Of a stretch of DNA of 8,107 bases, positions 1 to 7,373 are shown in pieces (the stretch's first letter is position 1; each line of letters starts with the position of its first letter). Source of the DNA: Bacteriovorax sp. GTDB taxonomy: Bacteria; Bdellovibrionota; Bacteriovoracia; Bacteriovoracales; Bacteriovoracaceae. Made by a program: the position numbers and the translations under genes. Under the pieces are notes generated by a model. It did not search any database and was not told where the DNA came from. It saw only the letters and a list, made by a program, of their open reading frames with translations. Location of the stretch: positions 1-8,107 of the forward strand of contig JAURXW010000130.1 of the NCBI GenBank assembly GCA_030654205.1, given 5' to 3'.

Positions 1-1
1 C

Positions 2-1189
2 TTTAAACAAAATGATTTGCGTTCAATGCAAAAGAATAATCCCGTAGCTGTTGAGATAGCTGAGTTGTTAAAAAATCGTGAAGGTGATTTAAAAACACTA
101 GCTCCCTATGTGATTTCAGAAGAAAAGAAAATTTCTCAAACGATTAATCATAAATATAATTTCCTATTGCTTGGTGGATCGAAGAGTTCAAAAACTCAAC
201 AAATCGAATTAACAACCAACGGTCGTGTTAAAACTTTTTTTAGACATTACTATGAAAAAGTTAAATACACCGAGGATTTAGTGTCGCGCCTTTTTGCCAG
301 TGTTATATATGCCATTACTAATACGGATGCCAGTGCGGCCAAATTGGCCAGTGATAGTAAAAAAGTTCAGATTGAATATGACAGTGAAAGAAATCTTCTT
401 GAAAAACACGAGGATTTAAATATTCTTCCCAACGAACAATCATTATCTATGACTTTTAGTGCTGAGTTCACCACTAAAAAAAGTACGGGCATGATGGGGA
501 AAAAATACCGTGACCGCGCCATCTATACCTTAGAGCGATATTCGGGAGTAGATCCTATTGCACTCAATATGGTTGAAAAAGAATACTTGGTCGCTCCATT
601 TGCTATTACTGGGCAATACCAAGTTAATACAGAAGGAATTCGTTATTTAAATTCGTTGAGCACAGGCCGTGTCTTTGATTATATGAGTGGTCTATGTAAC
701 GAATATCCTAAAACCTCATTTTTTAATTTTAGAAATCTTTTTGATAATTGTCGTCGATCACTGCAAAATGACTATATTGAATACTTTAAAGATTTAAGCC
801 ACGAAAAAATTACGGCCGATGTCATTAATCAATGCGAGTCGAAATCAAAAAAGTTTATTTTTTCTTCTGCTAAAACCAGAGCATTTCTAAAAGATTGCCT
901 GGCCCAAATTACTGTTAAAAAAGATACTGATTGGATTCAAATACCATTATGGCAGCTTAAAACTTTGGCCAGTAATATCGTGAATAATTCCAATAGTAAG
1001 GTTCATTATTATAATTTATTTGGTGTGCAGAATGTTTTCTTTTATGGGGCATTTAGCGCAAACACACCTGATGGACGCAATTTTCAAACCACTTTTCACG
1101 AAGGGGCCTTCAAAGGATTGGGAGCAGTTGATAATTATATGAGACAAGAAAACCTAAGAGCACCTTCATCAGTGGTTATAGATCAGTAG
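2..1189 (+). CDS. Uncharacterised protein, 5'-truncated by window edge
   Basis: I do not recognise this protein. The reading frame is open from the first full codon at position 2 (Phe-Lys-Gln-Asn-Asp-Leu...) to a TAG at 1187-1189. The in-frame TTG at 17 and ATG at 26 have no Shine-Dalgarno sequence before them, so the true start is probably upstream of the window. About 395 residues are visible. They are rich in Lys, Asn, Ser and Tyr, with no transmembrane segment and no recognised catalytic motif. Numbering from the TTG codon, four cysteines lie at about residues 227, 245, 273 and 294, all in the C-terminal half. That could mean two disulfides in an exported protein, but any signal peptide would be outside the window. 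The last third has aromatic- and glycine-rich stretches (FFYGAF, FHEGAFKGLGA). The gene converges on the ole operon and its last 14 bases overlap the end of oleD. Nothing ties it functionally to hydrocarbon synthesis. Confidence 0.8.
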   Translation, partial: FKQNDLRSMQKNNPVAVEIAELLKNREGDLKTLAPYVISEEKKISQTINHKYNFLLLGGSKSSKTQQIELTTNGRVKTFFRHYYEKVKYTEDLVSRLFASVIYAITNTDASAAKLASDSKKVQIEYDSERNLLEKHEDLNILPNEQSLSMTFSAEFTTKKSTGMMGKKYRDRAIYTLERYSGVDPIALNMVEKEYLVAPFAITGQYQVNTEGIRYLNSLSTGRVFDYMSGLCNEYPKTSFFNFRNLFDNCRRSLQNDYIEYFKDLSHEKITADVINQCESKSKKFIFSSAKTRAFLKDCLAQITVKKDTDWIQIPLWQLKTLASNIVNNSNSKVHYYNLFGVQNVFFYGAFSANTPDGRNFQTTFHEGAFKGLGAVDNYMRQENLRAPSSVVIDQ

Positions 1190-2168
1190 AAAAGAGTCTC
1201 TCAATACCTTCATCAATTGAAATAGCTGGAATAAAGCCTAAATCCGTTTCAATATTATGATGACTAAAATAATGCGATTTTCCCAATTGAAGTGCCACAA
1301 ATCGAGTCATCGGTGGATCGATTTTATAAAGACGAAATAATTTAAAAAAACTCTCGATTAAAAAACCAATATAATAGGCCTTGCGAAGGGAAATCTTTTT
1401 AGTGACTGGTGGGAGTTTGGCCTTTAAAAGGAGCGCATTGGTAAAATCCCAAAGCTTGATAGGCCCTTGGCCTAAAAAATAGGCTTTGCCAGCTATTGGA
1501 TGTGTCTCATTTAATTTTTCAAGCGCCATGACATGAGCAATTGCCGCATTTTCAACATAGATAACATCTACTAAATTATTTCCATCTCCAATGATTTTTA
1601 AACGCCCTTTTTCTTGCGCCATTAAAACTCTGGGGACTAAGTTTTTATCTCCTGCTCCAAAGATCAGGTGAGGCCTTAAAGCAACAGTAGAGATCAATGG
1701 GCCGTTAGCCTCGAGAATCATTTTTTCGGCAATTGATTTTGTGAAAGCATAATGAGTTAAATAATTTTTGGGATAAGGAGTAGATTCGTCCACTCCACAT
1801 AAACTATCTCTACCAAAGGCGACACTTGGTGTGCTGGTATAAACGAGCTTCTTAATTCCATGATTCATCGCCGCTTTGAGAATGTTTTGAGTTCCTATTA
1901 CATTTGTCGCGTAAAAATCATCATATCGTCCCCAGATCCCAACCATTCCGGCCGTATGGATAATGGCGTCTATATCAACCAGCGCATTGTTTACATCTTC
2001 AAAATTTTTTAAATCACCCAAGCGTTGGGTGACACCTAATTCTTTTAAAAAAGTATACTCGGTACGTGAAAAACTAAAAACCTGATAATTTTTTTTTAAT
2101 AATTCTCGGGCAATATAACTTCCTAAAAAGCCGCCAGCGCCGGTTATTAAAACTTTAGTTGATTTCAT
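1176..2168 (-). CDS. oleD: OleD, NADPH-dependent 2-alkyl-3-ketoacid reductase (extended SDR)
   Basis: This 330-residue cytoplasmic reductase belongs to the extended short-chain dehydrogenase/3-beta-HSD-like group. In the Ole pathway OleD reduces the OleA product, a 2-alkyl-3-ketoacid, to the 3-hydroxyacid using NADPH. The nucleotide-binding motif TGAGGFLG is at residues 9-16. The serine region YTSTPSVAFG is at 110-119, and the catalytic Tyr140-x-x-x-Lys144 lies in HYAFTK. Features I associate with OleD proteins, rather than steroid dehydrogenases, are TSTPSV, the IYVENAAIAHV stretch near 203-213, and PPMTRFVALQLGKSHYF near 285-301. The ATG at 2166-2168 begins four residues before the first beta strand and overlaps the end of oleC by 14 nt, with no clear Shine-Dalgarno of its own, which suggests translational coupling. 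Length and motifs are complete. It is the last gene of the operon and its TAA lies inside the opposing gene's end. Assignment to OleD rests on both sequence and position next to oleABC. Confidence 0.93.
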   Translation of the reverse strand: MKSTKVLITGAGGFLGSYIARELLKKNYQVFSFSRTEYTFLKELGVTQRLGDLKNFEDVNNALVDIDAIIHTAGMVGIWGRYDDFYATNVIGTQNILKAAMNHGIKKLVYTSTPSVAFGRDSLCGVDESTPYPKNYLTHYAFTKSIAEKMILEANGPLISTVALRPHLIFGAGDKNLVPRVLMAQEKGRLKIIGDGNNLVDVIYVENAAIAHVMALEKLNETHPIAGKAYFLGQGPIKLWDFTNALLLKAKLPPVTKKISLRKAYYIGFLIESFFKLFRLYKIDPPMTRFVALQLGKSHYFSHHNIETDLGFIPAISIDEGIERLFSTDL

Positions 2169-3801
2169 GATGTTCTATTTCTGCTTTTAATTTTAATCGA
2201 TCAATTTTGATATTATGTCTAACATCAACAGGAAAAAATTTACTTAGATAAATCTTTTGTATGTCTTTGGTATGGTTATATTTTTTGGATACGGCCAGTA
2301 ACTCACTTTCAAAAAGTGAACGGGCCTTACCTGAAAGATATTGGCCATCTTTTCTTTCGATTACGATTGCAGGAATTTGCTTTCCAGGAACACCTAAACC
2401 CACTAAGGCCGATCTTCTAACAGCTGGATGTTTGTTAAAAATGGCTTCACAAGGAATGGGAAATAAAATATCATTTTTGGTTATTACCATATGAGTTTTT
2501 CTTCCACAAAACCATAAGAGCCCATTACTGTCGATATATCCGAGATCCCCCATACGGTGCCAAAAAGTATTTTCTGTATCAGCAATTTTTGCTTCATGAG
2601 TTTTATCCGGCAAATTCAAATATTCTCTTGAAGCTATTTGGGCCTTGATTATAATTTCGCCGACTTCAGCTTTTGGTGATTCCAGTTCAGTTGAAAACTG
2701 CTCAATGACTTCGTCAGTAATTTTTATAATTTTTACTTCAACTCCTGGGGCCGGCAGTCCAATACAAGTGCCATAACCTTCATCTGTAAGCTGAGCAGTA
2801 TGTTTTAAAACAAAACTTCCTGAGATATTACTTACTGGAAGGGCCTCTGTTGCTCCATAAGGAGTATAAGTAGTTCCGTTGGGCAATAGTGGTTTAAATT
2901 TGCGGTGAAGTTTAACTGAGACAGGAGCTCCAAACATGACGACATATTTAATTGTGGGCAAAGTTATATGGGCCTCAAGGCAATAATCGGCCACTCGTTC
3001 CCAAATGGCCGGAGAGCCTGCTACAAAAGTGGGTTTTTGATCAATAATATTTTGAACAATTTTTTTAGGATTACAAGCTCCAGGCTTCGTTGGATCCATA
3101 TCGGGGATACAACTAGTCATTCCCATGGCAATGGTAAAAAGCGAAAAAAGTGGAAAGCCTGGCATATCAATATCATTATTAGTTAATTGATATAAATTTT
3201 GTAGCATAGAGGTTTGTTGATCAAACATATTATGGGTGTAAATCACACCTTTTGGAGTGCCTGTTCCTCCTGAAGTAAATAAAATTGCGGCCGTATCATC
3301 AGGTGAAAATTGCGAAGGAGTAATACTTTGTATTTTTTCTTGCTTCATCTTGGCAATGCTGATCATTTTACCCCAAGAAAAAGATCCGTTAGTGACATTC
3401 ATTTTTACTGTTTTAAAAGTACTAGGATATAAATATTTTAAAAAATGAATCTGTTTTTCAGCAATCAGTCCAACCGGACCTGATTCTTTTATGCATTTAA
3501 GTAAATTAGTGATTCCCATTCCTGGATCAATAAAAACGGGGACAACGCCAAGTTTAAATAAAGCAAAGGTCATCGCGGAAAAATCGAGACTCGGCTTTAA
3601 AAAGAGAAGTGTATTATCTCCTGATTTTAAACCCAGTTTTAAGAGTTGTAAGGCAAACTTATTGGAGAGAATATCCAATTCTTTAAAAGTCAGCGCCGAA
3701 TAATCGTAGGCATGCTTTTTTTTATTAAAACGAGGAAAGACCACTGCTCTTTTATCAGGCGTACTTTTAGCAAATTGAGACAAACGAGAGGCGATATTCA
3801 C
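2155..3801 (-). CDS. oleC: OleC, beta-lactone synthetase (AMP-binding ligase family)
   Basis: This 548-residue enzyme of the acyl-adenylate-forming family is full length for OleC. OleC uses ATP to activate the 3-hydroxyacid from OleD and close it to a cis beta-lactone. Adenylation motifs appear in order: FTSGGTGTPKGV at 175-186 (phosphate loop, with Gly where many relatives have Ser), YGATEALP at 315-322, HRMGDLGYID at 415-424, GRKTHMVI at 433-440, and the C-terminal lysine region VDVRHNIKIDRLKL at 525-538. The RHN-x-KI form of this last motif is typical of OleC and differs from the GK-x-x-R motif of ordinary acyl-CoA synthetases. The start is a GTG at 3799-3801, supported by AAAGGA seven bases upstream. 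It begins 3 nt after the oleB stop and its end overlaps oleD. OleB and OleC are separate proteins here, unlike the OleBC fusions of some actinobacteria. A plain fatty acyl-CoA ligase is the alternative but is unlikely in this context. Confidence 0.93.
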   Translation of the reverse strand: MNIASRLSQFAKSTPDKRAVVFPRFNKKKHAYDYSALTFKELDILSNKFALQLLKLGLKSGDNTLLFLKPSLDFSAMTFALFKLGVVPVFIDPGMGITNLLKCIKESGPVGLIAEKQIHFLKYLYPSTFKTVKMNVTNGSFSWGKMISIAKMKQEKIQSITPSQFSPDDTAAILFTSGGTGTPKGVIYTHNMFDQQTSMLQNLYQLTNNDIDMPGFPLFSLFTIAMGMTSCIPDMDPTKPGACNPKKIVQNIIDQKPTFVAGSPAIWERVADYCLEAHITLPTIKYVVMFGAPVSVKLHRKFKPLLPNGTTYTPYGATEALPVSNISGSFVLKHTAQLTDEGYGTCIGLPAPGVEVKIIKITDEVIEQFSTELESPKAEVGEIIIKAQIASREYLNLPDKTHEAKIADTENTFWHRMGDLGYIDSNGLLWFCGRKTHMVITKNDILFPIPCEAIFNKHPAVRRSALVGLGVPGKQIPAIVIERKDGQYLSGKARSLFESELLAVSKKYNHTKDIQKIYLSKFFPVDVRHNIKIDRLKLKAEIEHHEIN

Positions 3802-3804
3802 AAA

Positions 3805-4671
3805 TTATTCCTTTAAAAATTTTTCTATCTCTTCGATTACTGCTGCTCTTTCATCTTCAACTAAATAATGACCGGCCGTAGGATAGGTAACGGCGCGGGC
3901 CTTTGGAAAAATTTCTTGCCAGCGTTTTTGAAAACTCATGGTGAAACAAAAATCTTTCTCTCCCCATAAAATGAGTAATGGTGCTTTTATCGTTATTAAT
4001 TTTTCTTCTATATCTTTTAGCGTCTGATAAGTTGGATGGTTTTCATTAAGTGGAATATCTTTTACAAATTTTGCGGTAGCTATTCTTGATTCAAAATCAT
4101 GATAAGGAAGTGTAAATCCTTTTTTTACCAATGGGCTTAATCCTTTAGTGGTGGCCATAAAAGTGGCGGGACCAGCAAAGCCATTAAATTTTCGGATAAA
4201 CCATTCACCAAAGGGATTTTTTAAAATATTAATTCGCCAAGGAATTTCGATTGACCTAAAGGCCGCGGTATTCATGACCACTATTTTTTTAATCAGATGT
4301 GGATAGCGCGTGGCCAATCCCATCCCAATAGCTCCACCCCAATCATGAACAACTAAAGTTATATTGGATAAATCTAATTTTTCAACCAATTGGCAAATAT
4401 TATCAATATGATTTTTTAAAGTGTAATCATAATCTTGTGGCCGGCCAGAGAGTCCACATCCCATATGATCGGGAACAATTACACGATGATCTTTAGAGAA
4501 ATGTTTGGCGAGATTGCGATAGAAAAATGACCAAGTTGGATTTCCATGAAGCATTAATATAACTTCTCCAAAGCCTTCATCGACATAGTGTAATTGATTA
4601 TTTTGAATAGCTAAAAAATGAGAATCAAAAGGGTATTCACTTTTTAATTCCGAAGGTATCGTTATCACCAT
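3805..4671 (-). CDS. oleB: OleB, beta-lactone decarboxylase (alpha/beta hydrolase)
   Basis: This 288-residue alpha/beta hydrolase is of the haloalkane dehalogenase-like type. In the Ole pathway OleB converts the beta-lactone made by OleC to a cis-olefin plus CO2. The oxyanion region HGNPTWSFFYRNL is at 42-54. The nucleophile elbow VVHDWGGAIG at 107-116 has Asp110 as nucleophile and Trp111 next to it. A candidate acid is in LWGEKD (Asp240), and the catalytic His268 is in TAGHYLVED. An Asp nucleophile instead of Ser fits both OleB and haloalkane dehalogenases. The position between oleA and oleC decides for OleB. The ATG at 4669-4671 overlaps the oleA stop by 7 nt (ATGGTGA) and has TTGGAG four bases upstream. 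No signal peptide or membrane segment is seen, which fits a cytoplasmic enzyme. In Xanthomonas, OleB, OleC and OleD are reported to form a large assembly, and the tight coupling here is consistent with that. Confidence 0.92.
   Translation of the reverse strand: MVITIPSELKSEYPFDSHFLAIQNNQLHYVDEGFGEVILMLHGNPTWSFFYRNLAKHFSKDHRVIVPDHMGCGLSGRPQDYDYTLKNHIDNICQLVEKLDLSNITLVVHDWGGAIGMGLATRYPHLIKKIVVMNTAAFRSIEIPWRINILKNPFGEWFIRKFNGFAGPATFMATTKGLSPLVKKGFTLPYHDFESRIATAKFVKDIPLNENHPTYQTLKDIEEKLITIKAPLLILWGEKDFCFTMSFQKRWQEIFPKARAVTYPTAGHYLVEDERAAVIEEIEKFLKE
3809..3814 (-). promoter_or_regulatory. Ribosome binding site deciding the GTG start of oleC
   Basis: On the minus strand AAAGGA lies seven bases before the GTG at 3799-3801. 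It sits inside the final codons of oleB. It supports GTG as the real start, and the protein beginning MNIASRL aligns with the usual OleC N-terminus length. Confidence 0.65.
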
Positions 4672-5696
4672 TGTACTCCAAGCATGATTGAGCTTAATCC
4701 AGATCCAATTCCAAGCATTGCTATTTTATCACCTTTTTCTATAGCACCATCTTCGTGGGCCATCATTAAAGTAATAGGAAGCGCACTTGAGCCAGTATTG
4801 CCTAAAAAAGGATAAGTTTTAAAAGTTTTTTTATGTGTTAGTTCTAGTGACTCTAAAGAGAGTTTTTCATGGGCCGTACCTACTTGATGAGTAAGCACTA
4901 AGTCGGGCGTGTTATTATCCCATCCGAGTTCAACGAGTAAATTATTCCAGGTTGATTTGGCCAGAATAATTCCATATTTTAATAATTCTTCAGAATCAGT
5001 TTCCATAACTAAGGAATGAGTGTTTCCATCACCTCGGCAAAGATGATTGGCACTTGAATCTGTCAGTGCTGCTCCACCTAAAATGCGCGGAGACTCTGGG
5101 GCCAGGTCCTTATGAGTCAGCATGATGGCCGTTGCGGCCGAGCCGATCGTTAAGTTTGCAATATATTTTTTAATATTTTTTCGATCAATGCTGGGATTAT
5201 TCAATAATTCACGAATGGTATTTTCAAGAAGTGGTCCACCATTTTCACCTGAAACAATTAAGGCCGTTTTTATTTGACCATTTTCAATCATATTACCGGC
5301 CACTACGATGGCATTAATGACACCTAAGCAGGCATTAGATAAATCAAAAATCATCGCCTTTTTTGAGAGACCCAAATTTGCATGAACAACAGAGGCCGTC
5401 GCAGGCTCTAAAAAATCTCGACATACAGATGCATGTATTAAAAGATCAACATCTTCTTTTTTTATTTGTGATTTTAAAAATAATTTTTCAGCCGCCATAC
5501 TTGAGAGATCACTGGGCCTTGTTCCAGATGGCCAAATTCTTCGGGCCTTTATTCCAGTCATTAATTCCAATCTTCCTTCTGGAAGTTTTAGCTTATGATA
5601 AAGCCCAGAAAGTTTTTCTTCTATCATATCAGAAGTCATAATTTCATCTGAAATGGCGTAGGCGAATGATTCAATAACAATATTTTTAAATTTCAT
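4665..5696 (-). CDS. oleA: OleA, head-to-head acyl condensing enzyme (thiolase superfamily, KAS III-like)
   Basis: This 343-residue thiolase-fold enzyme carries out a non-decarboxylative Claisen condensation of two fatty acyl thioesters. The product is a 2-alkyl-3-ketoacid, the first step of long-chain olefin synthesis. The nucleophile is Cys123 in DLSNACLG, with His270 in LTHQVGTAH and Asn300 in LGNTGSSALP. Glu97 in VCRDFLEPATAS matches the glutamate that the partner subunit supplies in Xanthomonas OleA and that separates OleA from ordinary FabH. The Glu-to-Cys spacing (26) and His-to-Asn spacing (30) equal those I recall for Xanthomonas OleA (Glu117/Cys143, His285/Asn315). The ATG at 5694-5696 overlaps the stop of the FAD enzyme in an ATGA junction with only a weak ribosome site, so coupling is likely. 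The gene is complete. FabH is the alternative, but the glutamate and the oleBCD neighbours argue against it. Whether it takes CoA- or ACP-bound chains cannot be read from the sequence. Confidence 0.94.
   Translation of the reverse strand: MKFKNIVIESFAYAISDEIMTSDMIEEKLSGLYHKLKLPEGRLELMTGIKARRIWPSGTRPSDLSSMAAEKLFLKSQIKKEDVDLLIHASVCRDFLEPATASVVHANLGLSKKAMIFDLSNACLGVINAIVVAGNMIENGQIKTALIVSGENGGPLLENTIRELLNNPSIDRKNIKKYIANLTIGSAATAIMLTHKDLAPESPRILGGAALTDSSANHLCRGDGNTHSLVMETDSEELLKYGIILAKSTWNNLLVELGWDNNTPDLVLTHQVGTAHEKLSLESLELTHKKTFKTYPFLGNTGSSALPITLMMAHEDGAIEKGDKIAMLGIGSGLSSIMLGVQW
4676..4681 (-). promoter_or_regulatory. Ribosome binding site of oleB
   Basis: On the minus strand TTGGAG lies four bases before the oleB ATG, within the last codons of oleA. 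It supports this start over downstream methionines and shows that oleB has its own initiation signal despite the 7-nt overlap. Confidence 0.55.
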
Positions 5697-7117
5697 AATG
5701 AACTCGATAAAATATGAAGATTGGCCATGGAAATACCAGAGAGCATAGAGCCTACTATTCCTAAAAATCCTTGATCAGTTCCACAAATATAAAGACCGTT
5801 GATATCCGTTTGCCCATTTCGCGATTTATCAATAGAACCATAAACAGTTCCCCCAAAATGGCCGGTATAGCGCTTAATAGTGGTGGGAGTAAAAACATCT
5901 TTAAAAAGAACTTCAAAAGATTTGCCGTTAGATCCAAGCCCCACATTCTTTAAAATTTGTAAGCTCTGATTAAACACATTTATTTTTTGATCTTTGTAGT
6001 TTTCTTTAGAAAATAACAGCTGATCATTCCATAAATCGTAATTGGCAATATTGGTCACTCTCATCACTCCTTCAGTGTAATCACTAGGAGTATTGCCATA
6101 TAAAAAATTATTGGGAAAACAAACCACTGCACTCTGTGAATCTATGAGTGTCGATGGTTTTTGGTATAAATAATTTGGGCGATTATTATAAAAAATAATA
6201 GTGGCATCAATGCCTAAGTCACGGGGTAATTTATCGGTAATTACAATACTTTCCGTAAAAGAGAGATTTCCAACACGTGGAAGTGGTTTTGTTTTGGAAT
6301 GGTTATTTTCTTCAAGCACAGACAATGTTTCCGGCAGCCCCATAGAAGAGAGAATATTATCACACTCAATAATTTGCTCGCCGTTAATTTCAACAGCTTT
6401 AATTTTTTGATCTATTGCTATTATTTTTGTAACTTCCGATTTAAAACGCAGCTCTCCGCCACATTCTTCAAATCTTTTTAATAACAAATCAATAATAGTT
6501 CTTACTCCACCGGCCGGTCTGGAGAAGCCTTCGATAAAGATGCTTTTAAACATAATCACGAATTGAGAAAAATCCATGTCATTTTCCCAAGCACTTCCAT
6601 AAATGAGTAGAGGGCAAAATAAAACTTCAATTAAAGATTCATCTTTTAAATAATTTCTGACCACCTCGCGGGCCATAATCAATTCGTTGCTTAAATCCAC
6701 TTCATTAACTTGCTGCATCTGGTTTAATAAACTCATAAATCCATCTATTTCATGTGGAAAATTCAGTCTAATTTCTTCAGTTAAAAAATCTATATCATTT
6801 GTAAATTTGATTTTTTTGTCGGGAAATTGAATAACAGAATAGTTTTGAGGATGAAGTTTAAAATCATCATAAGGAATGCGAAGTTGCTTCATTAATTTAT
6901 TAAATGGCCTTCCTCTTTCTGTCGGATCGACAAAGTTTGTAAGTGCATGAAGACCGACATCAAATTTTCTTTTTCCGCGAGAGTAATATGAATTGAGTCC
7001 ACCGGTGATGGTGTGTCTTTCAAGGATCACAACTTTTTTATTATACATCGAAAGCCGGATGCCAGCGGCAAGCCCTGACATCCCGGCGCCAATAATAACA
7101 CAGTCGTATTTGGCCAT
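5693..7117 (-). CDS. FAD-dependent oxidoreductase, phytoene desaturase/RetSat-like
   Basis: This 474-residue flavoprotein belongs to the phytoene dehydrogenase-related group (COG1233-like), which includes carotenoid desaturases, carotene isomerase and retinol saturase. An N-terminal Rossmann motif VIIGAGMSGLAAG spans 7-19 (GxGxxG at 10-15). Glu33 in ILERH would bind the FAD ribose, followed by TGGLNSYY at 38-45. The C-terminal FAD region is DINGLYICGTDQGFLGIVG at 438-456, followed by a helix. FTPTTIKRYTGHFGGTVYGS at 409-428 resembles the substrate/flavin region of CrtISO/RetSat proteins. The GGG-type tail common in CrtI is not present. No membrane segment is obvious. The ATG at 7115-7117 directly precedes the first beta strand and lies 2 nt after the ACP stop. 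The C-terminus overlaps oleA. By position it could desaturate, saturate or isomerise an acyl-ACP chain or the olefin product. That role is inferred. No carotenoid genes (crtB, crtE) are in the window. Confidence 0.85.
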   Translation of the reverse strand: MAKYDCVIIGAGMSGLAAGIRLSMYNKKVVILERHTITGGLNSYYSRGKRKFDVGLHALTNFVDPTERGRPFNKLMKQLRIPYDDFKLHPQNYSVIQFPDKKIKFTNDIDFLTEEIRLNFPHEIDGFMSLLNQMQQVNEVDLSNELIMAREVVRNYLKDESLIEVLFCPLLIYGSAWENDMDFSQFVIMFKSIFIEGFSRPAGGVRTIIDLLLKRFEECGGELRFKSEVTKIIAIDQKIKAVEINGEQIIECDNILSSMGLPETLSVLEENNHSKTKPLPRVGNLSFTESIVITDKLPRDLGIDATIIFYNNRPNYLYQKPSTLIDSQSAVVCFPNNFLYGNTPSDYTEGVMRVTNIANYDLWNDQLLFSKENYKDQKINVFNQSLQILKNVGLGSNGKSFEVLFKDVFTPTTIKRYTGHFGGTVYGSIDKSRNGQTDINGLYICGTDQGFLGIVGSMLSGISMANLHILSSSL

Positions 7118-7119
7118 TT

Positions 7120-7371
7120 TTAAGCGTTAAACTTTGGTGCAAGATATTCTACGCATGACTGCATAGAGGCCAGTCGAGTGTAGTCTTCTTGTGGCACTTC
7201 AATCTTATGGCGTTTTTTTAATTCCATAACAATGTCTAAAAAATCCATTGAATCTAAATCGAGTTGTTCTCTAAGGGCAACTTCATCTTTAATTCCTGTC
7301 ACATCATCATCAAGAGCGATATCTGCGATAATATCTAAAACTTTTGATCTTACTTCTTCATTAGTTAGCAT
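7120..7371 (-). CDS. Acyl carrier protein
   Basis: This 83-residue acidic protein has the size and pattern of a stand-alone acyl carrier protein. The phosphopantetheine attachment serine is Ser41 in LDLDSMDFLDIVMELKKRHKIEVP, a clear DSxD-type motif followed by the acidic recognition helix. It would carry growing or finished acyl chains as thioesters for the ketosynthase encoded just upstream. The motif DSMDF differs from the DSLDT of housekeeping FabD-linked AcpP, and the C-terminal half is less conserved, as expected of a pathway-dedicated carrier. The ATG is 2 nt after the ketosynthase stop and is preceded by a good AAGGAG. The tail ends 2 nt before the FAD enzyme start. Being between a ketosynthase and oleABCD suggests that it supplies acyl groups to this pathway; a primary-metabolism ACP is less likely because fabD, fabG and fabH are not adjacent on the visible side. 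Confidence 0.92.
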   Translation of the reverse strand: MLTNEEVRSKVLDIIADIALDDDVTGIKDEVALREQLDLDSMDFLDIVMELKKRHKIEVPQEDYTRLASMQSCVEYLAPKFNA

Positions 7372-7373
7372 AA

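Noticed and set aside
173..196. Walker A-like GGSKSSKT in the plus-strand gene
   Set aside because: It does not fit GxxxxGK[ST] and there is no Walker B or other NTPase motif.
1176..2168. 3-beta-hydroxysteroid dehydrogenase
   Set aside because: Same SDR subgroup, but the TSTPSV and PPMTRF...SHYF stretches and the ole context fit OleD.
2261..3703. Plus-strand open frames of 63-77 codons inside oleC
   Set aside because: They are antisense to a gene with complete motifs, have no ribosome site or recognisable product, and are explained as frame shadows.
3805..4671. Haloalkane dehalogenase
   Set aside because: The Asp nucleophile and HGNPTW motif are shared with OleB; the position between oleA and oleC makes beta-lactone decarboxylation the better call.
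4665..5696. Housekeeping FabH (KAS III)
   Set aside because: Glu97 at the OleA-specific spacing from Cys123, and the oleBCD genes directly downstream, indicate OleA.
5363..5953. Plus- and minus-strand short open frames within oleA and the FAD gene
   Set aside because: They overlap strongly conserved coding sequence in another frame and show no family resemblance.
5693..7117. Carotenoid biosynthesis gene (crtI)
   Set aside because: The FAD fold is shared, but the usual GGG-type C-terminal motif is missing and no phytoene synthase, prenyl transferase or cyclase is nearby; the neighbours are ACP and oleA.
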